From NCBI RefSeq assembly GCF_003330765.1, contig NZ_CP024903.1:620001-684000 (forward strand): DNA of 64,000 nt. Direction: 5' to 3'. A program made the translations under genes and the position numbers. The notes under the pieces are model-generated. The model did not search any database and was not told the origin of the DNA. It worked only from the letters and a program-made list of their open reading frames with translations. The DNA is from Burkholderia pyrrocinia (GTDB lineage Bacteria; Pseudomonadota; Gammaproteobacteria; Burkholderiales; Burkholderiaceae). Below, in pieces: positions 8,988 to 18,100 of this stretch; within the stretch, counting starts at the first letter, position 1; each line of letters starts with the position of its first letter.

Positions 8988-11438
8988 ATGCCGAACCAAC
9001 CTGCACCGAAGAAGCCGCAAGCGCCGACGCCAGCCCCGGCCAAGCTGAAGCCGTTGCCGTTCGCCTTTCCGTTTGTTCGAAAGGGACAGGGCCAGTCGAA
9101 GGCCTCCACCCAGTTCACCGACGAGCACGAGATTTACCGTCTGCTCGCCGAACGCGAGCAGTCAGGCGCGTATCTCGTCAGCCCCAAAGGGATGTGGCAC
9201 GGGGGCATCCACATCACGGAAGCCGGCGCAGGGCAATCGTTGGATCTCGACGCGGGACTACGTTGCATCGCCGACGGCGTGCTGGTCGCATTTCGCGCCA
9301 ATAAGACCTATCCAGTCAGCGAGATTGCATCGACAGATAGCGGATCACCGGTTCAGGCACCGTATAGCACGGGCTTCGCGCTGGTGCGGCACACGATGGA
9401 GTTCCCGCGGGGCACGAAGCTGACGTTCTACAGCCTGTACATGCACCTGATGTCCTGCGAGGACTATGCGAACTTCCCGAAGCGTGAAAAGCCGTCGTAC
9501 TGGTCGCGGCAATGGGAGGTGACGCAGCATGCACTGGACAAGCCATCGGCGGGTCGCAACGGGCAGGTCGCCGATCCATCGCAGCAGGGGCTGCGGGTGC
9601 GCAAGACACCAAACGGTCCCCCGATCGGCATCCTGCCGCAGGGCGCGAGCGTTAGCATCGGCAAGAAGGAAAAAGTCAAGGGAAAGGACTGGGGGCGGGT
9701 GACAGCCCTGCACGGAGCGTCGCTGTATCCGCCCGAGGCTGGCGGCTACGTTGAGTCATCCCTGGCGATCGGCGGCTGGATTTGCATGGGGCGGGAGAAC
9801 GGCGGAGCGCTTGTCAAGGAGGTCATCCCGGACTCGACATTCGACCGGGTGATCGTGACTGCCGCCGAGGTATGCCGGCCGGGCGATCCGCAGGGAACCG
9901 GAGGCATCCCAATCAAGGCGGGCGAACTGATCGGCCACCTTGGTCGCTACGACTCGCTGAATCAATGTACAGCCGGAACCAGGATGGCGCACATCGAGGT
10001 GTTCTGTGACGACGGTATCCAGTCGTTCCTCGAGCAAGGTCGCGCTTGGGTCCAGCAACACGGTCCGCGCAAGGAGGATTGGACGGCACTGGGTCTGCCA
10101 TCTGAGCAGACGATCCTGCGGATCGAGCCGGGCACGGTGCTGTATCAGCGTATCGAAGGTAATAAGTTCATCCTGGGCACTGACCCGCAGTCGAGAAAGA
10201 CGGACGCCATTCAGGTGTACTCGCTCGCTGAATTGGCGCGTGACCCAAAGCGACGAGTCCCTGACCCGCGTCCGAATCCCGATCCCGGTTACCCGGTGAA
10301 CTGGTGGCACGTTGACGGCGTGAATGCGCAAGGTCAACCGATTGACGGTTGGGTGTGCGACTTCAATCACCCGAGTGGCCGGGTGACACGAGAATTCGCG
10401 CAGAAGTGGGTCGATTTCGAGTGCCTGGAGGATGCCCATGATCCTGCGCATACGATCTTTGCGGCAACGCAGGGGTGGGTCGATTATGCGAGCGGCGCCA
10501 TTGTTGACGATCTTGCTTCGCGTTCGAGGCTCAGCCCGTTGATGCTTAAGGTGTATGACGCCTTGTTCAAGAAGGGCGATGGCAAGAACGCGGCTGATGA
10601 ATTATGTACGCTATCGCAGACCGAGCGTGGCGGGTATCCGTGGTTGATGCAGGCGGCATCGAGGTTGATTGTGAAGCACGAGAGCGAATGGGCGAATCCG
10701 TCGAAGTGGAAGCAGTTGATTGTCGAATTGGAGAAGCAAACGGGACCCAAACCGCAGCACGAGGAAGAGCAGAAGAGGATTGAGACGCTCGCGTGGTGGG
10801 ATGAGGTGAAGGCAGGGGTGCCGGGAATTTCTGATGTTAATGTTTACCACCTCAATCCGATAGCAATTGCAGGAAATTTTTCAGAAGGAAGCAGTTGCGC
10901 CGAAAAATTCAAAAAAATATCTGCAATTATCCTTCAACATGAAGGTGGATATTCAAACAGAGCTAATGACAAGGGAGGGGCAACCAATCATGGCATTGCG
11001 TGGAATACTTGGCAAGCCTACGCTATGGAAGATGTTGGCGTTGAACCTACCATTGAAAATCTTAAAAATCTAACTGACGATCAAGCTGAAAAAATATATC
11101 TTAAAAGATACTGGGAGCCAAAGGGGTTTTGTAAATTTAACGATATGCGAGTCGCATTGATGGTGTATGACTGGACAATTACGTCTGGTGGGGCAGCTAG
11201 GCAGATTCAAAAGTTGCTAAATAATAAATATGGCTCGAACATTTCCGTGGACGGCGGGATGGGCAGTGAAACTGTAGCAGCTTTAAACAACGTTCAAGAT
11301 CAAGATGCCCTTTTGCAGGACATTGCTGAAATTCGTCGTCAATATTATACGAATTTAACAATTAATGATTCGACGCAGCTCGCAAACCTAAAGGGTTGGC
11401 TTAATCGTGTGAATGACTGTCTCCGGGTGAGTATCTAG
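8988..11438 (+). CDS. VgrG-linked peptidoglycan hydrolase effector: M23-like, SH3 and GH108 muramidase domains
   Basis: An 816-aa protein with no signal peptide, as expected for T6SS cargo. After a proline/lysine-rich tail (1-30), residues about 60-150 and 290-350 form an M23/LytM-like fold split by an insert (WHGGIHI, FYSLYMHLM, GELIGHLGRYDS, RMAHIEVF). The insert holds an SH3b-like domain (LRVRKTPNGPPIGILPQGASV). The C-terminal domain (about 640-816) is a GH108-type lysozyme with HEGGY (Glu at 652 as likely catalytic acid), the KGGATNHGIAW loop, and a PG_binding_3 tail (VDGGMGSETVAALN). Predicted action is cutting both glycan and peptide in the periplasm of a rival. DNA from about 10830 on is strikingly AT-rich compared with the first 2 kb, so the muramidase tip looks exchanged. 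The M23-like active site is less certain than the muramidase. Confidence 0.85.
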   Translation: MPNQPAPKKPQAPTPAPAKLKPLPFAFPFVRKGQGQSKASTQFTDEHEIYRLLAEREQSGAYLVSPKGMWHGGIHITEAGAGQSLDLDAGLRCIADGVLVAFRANKTYPVSEIASTDSGSPVQAPYSTGFALVRHTMEFPRGTKLTFYSLYMHLMSCEDYANFPKREKPSYWSRQWEVTQHALDKPSAGRNGQVADPSQQGLRVRKTPNGPPIGILPQGASVSIGKKEKVKGKDWGRVTALHGASLYPPEAGGYVESSLAIGGWICMGRENGGALVKEVIPDSTFDRVIVTAAEVCRPGDPQGTGGIPIKAGELIGHLGRYDSLNQCTAGTRMAHIEVFCDDGIQSFLEQGRAWVQQHGPRKEDWTALGLPSEQTILRIEPGTVLYQRIEGNKFILGTDPQSRKTDAIQVYSLAELARDPKRRVPDPRPNPDPGYPVNWWHVDGVNAQGQPIDGWVCDFNHPSGRVTREFAQKWVDFECLEDAHDPAHTIFAATQGWVDYASGAIVDDLASRSRLSPLMLKVYDALFKKGDGKNAADELCTLSQTERGGYPWLMQAASRLIVKHESEWANPSKWKQLIVELEKQTGPKPQHEEEQKRIETLAWWDEVKAGVPGISDVNVYHLNPIAIAGNFSEGSSCAEKFKKISAIILQHEGGYSNRANDKGGATNHGIAWNTWQAYAMEDVGVEPTIENLKNLTDDQAEKIYLKRYWEPKGFCKFNDMRVALMVYDWTITSGGAARQIQKLLNNKYGSNISVDGGMGSETVAALNNVQDQDALLQDIAEIRRQYYTNLTINDSTQLANLKGWLNRVNDCLRVSI

Positions 11439-11441
11439 GGT

Positions 11442-12104
11442 ATGAATACGAGATATATTTTTGGATTTGCTGGAATTTTTATTCTGGCAATCCCTCTCTT
11501 GGTTGTTGCAAAAGAGTTGCCATTTTCTGGGGGGTGGAGTTCTACGGAAATGATTGCTGGCCAACGCAAGCTATATTCCACGTTTAGGATCGAGCTTGCT
11601 GAGGATGAGTCAGGGAATATTCGTGGAAAATACTGCTTCATTACTCAGTCAGGTAATAGAATCGATTGTGCTCCGGATGGTGAGTTGAATATAAGTGGCC
11701 GTGCTGGGGGTGATGGAAATACAGTAGCCGTTAAATTTCATTCATTTTTCGGTGCAGTTGGTGGGTTGGCAAAAATTACGACGGATGGCGATTGGCTGAT
11801 ATGGGATGTAATAAAGACTCCCGAGGGTGGTGATTATTATGGTCCTTTGCGAGCCAAGATGCATAAAGATTCATCGGTGGAGTCCCATTCGGGTGAGAAG
11901 GAGGTGGTGAAAAATAAGGCATTTTTATATGATACGCCATCACATTCTCTGGCGGCTCATGTATATGTCGTCAAGGGGGATCGTGTGAAACTGCTAAGTG
12001 TTTCGCCTGACTTGCGATTTTGGAAGATAGAATTTATATCGCGAAATAAGCGTCATTATATTAAATGGATTGATTGTCGCGATATTGATTTCTGTGCCGG
12101 ATGA
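11442..12104 (+). CDS. Probable periplasmic immunity protein 1 for the muramidase effector
   Basis: A 220-aa protein starting three bases after the effector stop. It has a hydrophobic N-terminal segment (IFGFAGIFILAIPLLVVA), then a beta-rich middle (SGGWSSTEM, RGKYCFI, DGDWLIWDVI), and a C-terminal SH3-like segment (NKAFLYDTPSHSLAAHVYVVKGDRV, with W and IKWIDC following). Export to the periplasm fits immunity to a cell-wall enzyme. The gene is AT-rich like the effector tip, which suggests the two moved together. No family name is certain; the immunity role is inferred from position and export. Confidence 0.7.
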   Translation: MNTRYIFGFAGIFILAIPLLVVAKELPFSGGWSSTEMIAGQRKLYSTFRIELAEDESGNIRGKYCFITQSGNRIDCAPDGELNISGRAGGDGNTVAVKFHSFFGAVGGLAKITTDGDWLIWDVIKTPEGGDYYGPLRAKMHKDSSVESHSGEKEVVKNKAFLYDTPSHSLAAHVYVVKGDRVKLLSVSPDLRFWKIEFISRNKRHYIKWIDCRDIDFCAG

Positions 12105-12156
12105 GTGTGGTGGGGAAGATTATATTTGGCGATTGGTATTTTATTAGGGTGCGGTG

Positions 12157-12786
12157 ATGGGCAAGGGTTGTGTTTTTGCCAAAATAATCCTTTCGACCGC
12201 CTCGGTCAGCGCGAAGAGCACATGTGCTGACCTTAAAGGCGAGCAGAGCTATCCGTCACTGAATATAAGCGGAGAAGTGGTCTGTTTCGTTCGGAAATCG
12301 ATATTGGACGGTAAGACCCGGGAGCCGACAGGTCTTGATGGAATTTCGTTGTACTACATCGCGAATGGAAATGTGTCAACGGAGGCTGAAGGGCGAGGGT
12401 TGCTTTATGACGATGCGCCCGGCGAAATTATCGATGCATTTTCATTGAGTGTCGATCACGGTCACCGGGAAACAGTCTTCTTAATCCATTGTTTTGAGGT
12501 GAGATACTCTCTCGTGGAGCCAAATTCATCTGGTAAATTCTATTCGGTTTCTGTTTTAGAACCAATCGAGGATATTTTGCATGAAAATGAACGTTCTATC
12601 GATTGGTTTGGGGTTGGTTACGGTTGGCTATCTGATGGAAAGAATGTGATTTACAAATTCCCTTGCCAGTCCAAGAAAGACGTTCAGCAAGCGATAAATT
12701 CTCCTTTCGCTTTGCTGATGAGTGGGGATGACGGTCGCAGTATGAAACCAAAATTATTCAGATCTATGGCCCATCACGCCACATGA
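12157..12786 (+). CDS. Exported protein of the effector-immunity module (candidate immunity protein 2)
   Basis: About 209 aa from ATG 12157; a GTG at 12154 is equally possible. The N-terminus MGKGCVFAKIILSTASVSA is a weak but plausible signal sequence. The rest is mixed alpha/beta with four to five cysteines (TCADL, VVCFVRK, IHCFEVR, FPCQSK), which would suit disulfides in the periplasm. No known domain is recognised. The gene is AT-rich and lies between two proteins that share a C-terminal SH3-like motif. A second immunity protein or an accessory lysozyme inhibitor is the likely role. Confidence 0.6.
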   Translation: MGKGCVFAKIILSTASVSAKSTCADLKGEQSYPSLNISGEVVCFVRKSILDGKTREPTGLDGISLYYIANGNVSTEAEGRGLLYDDAPGEIIDAFSLSVDHGHRETVFLIHCFEVRYSLVEPNSSGKFYSVSVLEPIEDILHENERSIDWFGVGYGWLSDGKNVIYKFPCQSKKDVQQAINSPFALLMSGDDGRSMKPKLFRSMAHHAT

Positions 12787-12838
12787 ATTCCGCTGTAGAA
12801 CGTTACAATCAACTTCGCGGCCGGCTATAAGACTTAAA

Positions 12839-13681
12839 ATGATTCGAAAATCCATATTTATGTTCTTGGCAGTACTGTCTGCCTGCGTTCAGGCCGAGAT
12901 AAGTGTGTCGGGTGAATCAAGTATTTTAGAGTATGCCAATGGTGGGAACAATGTCTACCGATCTCTACGTTTTAAGCGTCCAGATGGCACGATGTTTACC
13001 CCTTTCGATGAGGGATTGATATTTTACAAGCCCAGCGCAAACAGTCTGTCTCCGGACAGGCAATACTCGATCGTGAGTTTTTCTGCCCAAGGAGATCTCG
13101 CTGATTCCAGCGGTGTGTCTGTGCATACCGATTATCTATGTGCCTTCGTACGTATGAAGGACGGTTGTGTTGTGCATGTGGCGCAAGATGCCGTCTGTGG
13201 TGGAGAGTGGCACCCGCCTCACCAGTGGTCCATCAATATTGAGCCGATCTTCGATAATCCACCTAATGCAGCCGACACCTTTGCCGTTTACGCATCGAAA
13301 CACAAAAGCGGGTACCAAGTTTCACAGCCTCCAATCCTGGCATATCTGGCGGAAGGTACCGCATTTGACAATCTGCTTGCGTGCGACCCACCTAATTCAG
13401 GTAACGGAAGCGTTTATTCGAAACTACTTATCCAATTACAGGAGGATGGCGACACTGAAAACACCGCGAAGCTGAAGAAGATCCTGAGTGGTGACCGGAA
13501 TGGGACGTCTATCCACGTAGCGCAAGTTGAGCCGGGCGCCTGGGTCGCCCATGCAGTGATTTCCAAGAAGGCATATCTCTATGAAAAACCCGAGAAATCA
13601 TCAGTTGCCAGAGCCTACCTTGTGCAAGGTGATTCGGTATTGGTGAATCGCTCGTCATTCCCCAGGGAAAACACCAAATGA
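12839..13681 (+). CDS. Exported protein of the effector-immunity module, shortened at its C-terminus (candidate immunity protein 3)
   Basis: A 280-aa protein with a clear signal peptide or lipobox (IFMFLAVLSAC, then VQAE). The last 45 residues (KKAYLYEKPEKSSVARAYLVQGDSV) match the SH3-like end of the first immunity candidate, but the final strands and tryptophan are missing and the protein stops in an unrelated RSSFPRENTK. Its stop overlaps the PAAR start as ATGA. Composition changes from AT-rich to GC-rich inside the last part of this gene, so the end looks like the right-hand junction of the imported cassette. Confidence 0.62.
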   Translation: MIRKSIFMFLAVLSACVQAEISVSGESSILEYANGGNNVYRSLRFKRPDGTMFTPFDEGLIFYKPSANSLSPDRQYSIVSFSAQGDLADSSGVSVHTDYLCAFVRMKDGCVVHVAQDAVCGGEWHPPHQWSINIEPIFDNPPNAADTFAVYASKHKSGYQVSQPPILAYLAEGTAFDNLLACDPPNSGNGSVYSKLLIQLQEDGDTENTAKLKKILSGDRNGTSIHVAQVEPGAWVAHAVISKKAYLYEKPEKSSVARAYLVQGDSVLVNRSSFPRENTK

Positions 13682-13935
13682 AAAATCTCGCATACGAAGG
13701 CGACGCCACGAGCCACGGCGGCAAGATCCTGACCGGCTCGAATCGCATCAAGGTAAAGGGTCGCCGGGCTGCCCATATCGGCGACAAGGTGTCGTGCCCG
13801 ATCCACGGCGACAACGAGATTGTCGAGGGTAGTGCCAGGTTGAAGGACGGCACCACGCCGTTGTCGCGCGACGGCGACCACACGCAGTGTGGCGCGGTGC
13901 TCATCGCCTCGTCCACCGCTGCGCAGGTTCGGTAA
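13678..13935 (+). CDS. PAAR-repeat spike-tip protein
   Basis: An 85-aa minimal PAAR protein. The family pattern is visible: a gly-rich N-terminal strand (YEGDATSHGGKILTGS), the AHIGDKVSCPIHG metal-site region and DGDHTQCGAVLIAS near the end. His and Cys residues (H58-like, C41, H44, C72) would bind the zinc at the tip. It caps VgrG and sharpens the spike. It is translationally coupled to the preceding gene and returns to the normal high GC of the T6SS backbone. Confidence 0.88.
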   Translation: MKNLAYEGDATSHGGKILTGSNRIKVKGRRAAHIGDKVSCPIHGDNEIVEGSARLKDGTTPLSRDGDHTQCGAVLIASSTAAQVR

Positions 13936-13938
13936 GCG

Positions 13939-15177
13939 ATGCCTGTCGATTTCAATCGCGTGCCGCCGCGGGTAAGTGTGCCGTCCGCGCCGCAGCCGTC
14001 GATGATTGTCTGGACGATCCTGTTGGTGGTCGTGATGGGCGCTGGGGCGGCGCTGGCGATCTTGCTTTGGCCTGCGGGCGAGACAACGCACACGCTGCGG
14101 TTCTGGTTCTATGTCGCGGGCTGCCCACTCATGGCTTGGGCATTTCTGCTGTGCTCCTGGCTCGGGTACGGCTACACGCGCGGCAATCAAGCGATCGCGA
14201 CCAACCGCGTCAGCGATGAGGCGGACCAGCGGTGTCACACCATCGCGGGCAGACCTCTGGCGATACTGGGTCATGCGTGGTGCTTTGCTGCGAATGATTC
14301 GGAAAACTCGCTCGAAGGAATATTGAGCGGGGCGGAACTGGTAAAACTCAGGCCAAGCGGTGCAGTCGCGGATAGCGAAGTCTATGCACGTTGGCTTGAT
14401 ATTCCCGATATGCGTTTTTATCCGGGTAACGAGCTTTCCGAACACGCTCGTCATCATGCCGTGTGTAGGTGGCTGCTGGAACGTCTGGTTGACCGTCTCC
14501 TGCCGCAACTCAGGGCTCTTCCGCCGCGAACGAAGCTTGCGGTCGAGCTTCAGCATCGATCCAGGCTGAAATCCGAGTCTGTCGAGACCAAGCTGCGGGA
14601 AATGCTTGCTGAACGAGTGCCTGTATTGAAGGTGAACGTCGTGCCGGGTGAACACACGGTTCCGCTCTTCCGGACGGACGCGTGGCTGGACAATCGAGAC
14701 GTCAATACGGCCCACCTGCTGGTCGCAATCGAGCTTCGCGATGCGATCAGTACTGTCCTGTCTGATGGCATGGCAGAGGCGGGCGTCGCTCTGCTCGTTG
14801 GAGACCCGCGCCTTACGTCGCCGCCCATGCCCGTCGGGCTAGGTCTGCATCGCCCCGCCAACGGCACGTTTGATGCCGCCGCCTCGACGCTTGAACTTGC
14901 AATACGTTGGGGGCAATCCTTGCGTGACCAACTGCGTACGGTGTGGGCGCATGGTCTGACCCATGACGGTATGAGTGCGGTTCGGCAAACCGCGTCACTT
15001 CCGGATGAGGCGCGATGGATCACGCTCGAAACGTCAGTGGGCGACTGTTCGGGTACCGGGCCGTGGTTGGCCGTTGCCCTTGCCGCAGAAAATGCGCGGA
15101 CAATGGGCGATCCGCAATTGGTGCTTTGTGGCGAAGGTAAGGAACTGATCGCCCTCATGTGCAGAAAGCAAACATGA
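13939..15177 (+). CDS. T6SS-associated inner-membrane protein of unknown function
   Basis: A 412-aa protein with two transmembrane helices close to the N-terminus (IVWTILLVVVMGAGAALAILLW and FWFYVAGCPLMAWAFLLCSWLGYGY), then a large soluble domain of about 330 residues with no motif I recognise. Its stop overlaps the tssM start as ATGA, so it is probably made together with TssM and may belong to the membrane complex. The two-helix-then-domain layout is like the TssM N-terminus, but no sequence similarity to TssM can be claimed. It sits where other clusters sometimes carry accessory Tag genes. Confidence 0.8.
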   Translation: MPVDFNRVPPRVSVPSAPQPSMIVWTILLVVVMGAGAALAILLWPAGETTHTLRFWFYVAGCPLMAWAFLLCSWLGYGYTRGNQAIATNRVSDEADQRCHTIAGRPLAILGHAWCFAANDSENSLEGILSGAELVKLRPSGAVADSEVYARWLDIPDMRFYPGNELSEHARHHAVCRWLLERLVDRLLPQLRALPPRTKLAVELQHRSRLKSESVETKLREMLAERVPVLKVNVVPGEHTVPLFRTDAWLDNRDVNTAHLLVAIELRDAISTVLSDGMAEAGVALLVGDPRLTSPPMPVGLGLHRPANGTFDAAASTLELAIRWGQSLRDQLRTVWAHGLTHDGMSAVRQTASLPDEARWITLETSVGDCSGTGPWLAVALAAENARTMGDPQLVLCGEGKELIALMCRKQT

Positions 15178-18100
15178 ACGACAACAAAAATGAAAACAAG
15201 ACTCGACCGGCCGGCCTCTTTATCGGCATTGCGGCCGTCATCGTCTTCCTTGTGCTCGGTATCGCGGTATGGGTAGAGGGGCCTCGTTACGGGTGGTCTC
15301 GCGATACCCTGATCATCATCGAGCTTTCCTTATTTTCCACCTTGCTGGTGGTGATCCTGCTGGTCAAGTTCTTCGAGTGGGTGCTGCTGCAGATCGCCTC
15401 GCTGAGAGCTTCCCGCTGGTTTGCACGCTACGACGCCGGCAAGCGCTCGACGTCGGTTGGCAGCGGCGATTCCGCCGCGCAGACGGGCGCAACCGATCGA
15501 GCCGCCATGTTGCGCAATATCCTTGCCGATCGCTACGGCTGGCGATGGCGGTATCGCGAACGATGCGTACTCGTTGCGGGCGATCTACCGTTAGTGAGAC
15601 GCCTTGCGCCGGGACTCGTCGACACGGGATATTTGATTACCGGCGACACGGTTCTGCTATATGCCAGGCAAACTCGCGACACCCTCGAGACCGAATGGCT
15701 CGACCAGATCCGCCGCCTGCGTCGCCGTCGTCCGGTCGACGCGATTGTCGCGGTGACTCGTAACCGCAGTTCGGCCAATACACCATTCGACACCGACGAC
15801 CTCGCCCAACGGCTCGCGCGCCATGCTCGCGCGCTGCGCTGGGCCGCGCCCGCATACCTGCTCAACGTCACTGATTTCGGCAGCGAAACGTCGAGTCCCG
15901 ACGAGGCAATCGGCTTCACGTGGTCCAACGTGCGCGGAAGCGCGGATGAGATCGACAGGTCGCTGCAAGACCTTACCTGCAACCTGGCGGATACCGGTGT
16001 CGTGCGCCTGACGAAGGAGGCAGGCGATCGCTATCCCGCTGAGCTGTCGCAGCATATTTCGAACCTTCGTGGTGCGTTGTCGGATCTGGTGATGCAAACG
16101 GCTCAGTCCCGTGTCTGGCGACATGCGGTGCACGGTCTGCTGTTTGCCCCGTTGTTCACGGAGCGGGAACTTGCGCCGCCAGCATCGAACGACGCGAGCG
16201 ACGAAGATCTGCCGCTCGGGCCGCAACATCGAACGATCTGGCAAACCGTCGCGGAGCATAGCCGCAAGATTCACGGCCGCCGCGTAGGCTTCTCACTGTC
16301 GACCACCGCCGCCTGGGGCATGACGGCCCTGATCGGCTGCTGGATCGCCGGCACGATGTTCTCCGGATTCGTCAACCGCGCAACGATCCAGAACGCAGTA
16401 AACACGGCTGCGAAACTCCCGACCGTGCAGGATCGCACGCAAGCCATGCAGACCCTGGACGGTCTCGACCGGCAGATCGATACGCTGGAAGTCCATCAGC
16501 GCGACGGCGCCCCCTGGCCGACCCGGTTCGGCCTGAACCGAGACGGTGCGCTTCTCGACGCGCTATGGCCGAACTACGCCAACGCCGCGAACCGTATCCT
16601 CGTTGCCCCTATTCGCCAGACTCTCGAAGAACGCCTGCGTCAGCTCGCATCCCTGTCCGACGCTCAGATCGCCAGCGGCGGCAACACACAGGTGCAGGCC
16701 GCATACGACACGCTCAAGGCCTACCTGATGCTCGCCAGGCCGGAACGTGCGGTGGCCGCTTTTCTGACACCGCAACTTGTTGCGACGGCCGCACCCGCGC
16801 GCCCGGTCAACTCGTCCTTGTCGCCGGGTACGTGGGAAGACCTGCGTCAGCACACGATCGCATTCTTTGCGAACCATCTCGGCCGTGATACTGCGTCGAA
16901 TGCCTCCGCGTTGGCGATCGTGCCGGACGGCAGCCTGATCGCCTCGGCCCGGCAAACGGTTATAGGCGTACGCGGCATCCAGAACTCCACGGATGCGCTC
17001 TACCAGCAGATCGTCGACGATGCTACGCCCAAGTATCCGCCGGTGTCCCTGGCCACGCTGCTCGGCGACACGACCGGCCGTGGCCTGTTCAACACCACCG
17101 CGACGATTCCGGGCGTGTTCACGCGTGCGGCATGGGACGAACGGATCTCGAAGGCGATCGACGAAGCCAGCGCGCAGCGCGACGTGTCGGGCGACTGGGT
17201 GCTCACTGACGTCAAGGCCGGCAACCACACGCCGTCGACACTGAAAGCCGAGTTGCGCCAGCGCTATTTCGACGATTACGCGCGCGCGTGGGCGCTGTTC
17301 CTCAATAGCCTGCGTTGGCAGCAGGCGCCGACGCTATCGGCCACCGCCGACCAACTGACGCTGTTGGGCGACCCGCAACGCTCGCCGCTCGTCGCGCTGA
17401 TGAACGCTGTCGTCTATCAGGCGGGGACGGGTGCAAACGCGCAGTCGCTCTCCGATAGCCTGATCAACAAGGCGCAGCAGCTCGTCGGTACGGACGAGAA
17501 GGATCCATCGAAGCAGATTCAGCCGCAACTTGCGCCGCTCGTGGCAGCCTTCGGCCCGGTCTTGCGCCTGACCGGCAGCGATCTGGTGTCCGGTGTCCCG
17601 GCCAACGGCAAGGCCGCCGCTCAACTGGCTGCCACAGGCGACCTCAGTCTCGCGCGCTACCTCGAGCGGGTTACGGCGATGCGCCTCAAGGTATCCCAGA
17701 TCGTCTCCGGTGCAGATCCGGACGCGATCGCGCGTTTGGCCGCGCAGTCGGTCCTGCAGGGCAAGACCTCCGATATTTCGGACAGCCGCGACTACGCGAG
17801 CCGCGTGGCCGCGAGCCTCGGCGAGCAGTGGGTGGGCTTCGGCGAGCTTTTCCGGGCGCCGTTCAATCAGGCGTGGCAGGTCGTCGTGCAGCCGGCCTCG
17901 GCGAGCCTGAACGAGATCTGGCGAACAGCGATCCTGGCCGACTGGAACAAGACGTTCGGCGGGCGCTATCCGTTCGCGGACTCGGACAACGATGCGTCGC
18001 TGCCCGAGATGGCGCGCTTCATGCGGCCGGACAACGGGGTGATCGCGCAATTCGTCACGACTCAGCTCGCCGGTGTCGTCGAACGGCAGGGTGACCGGTG

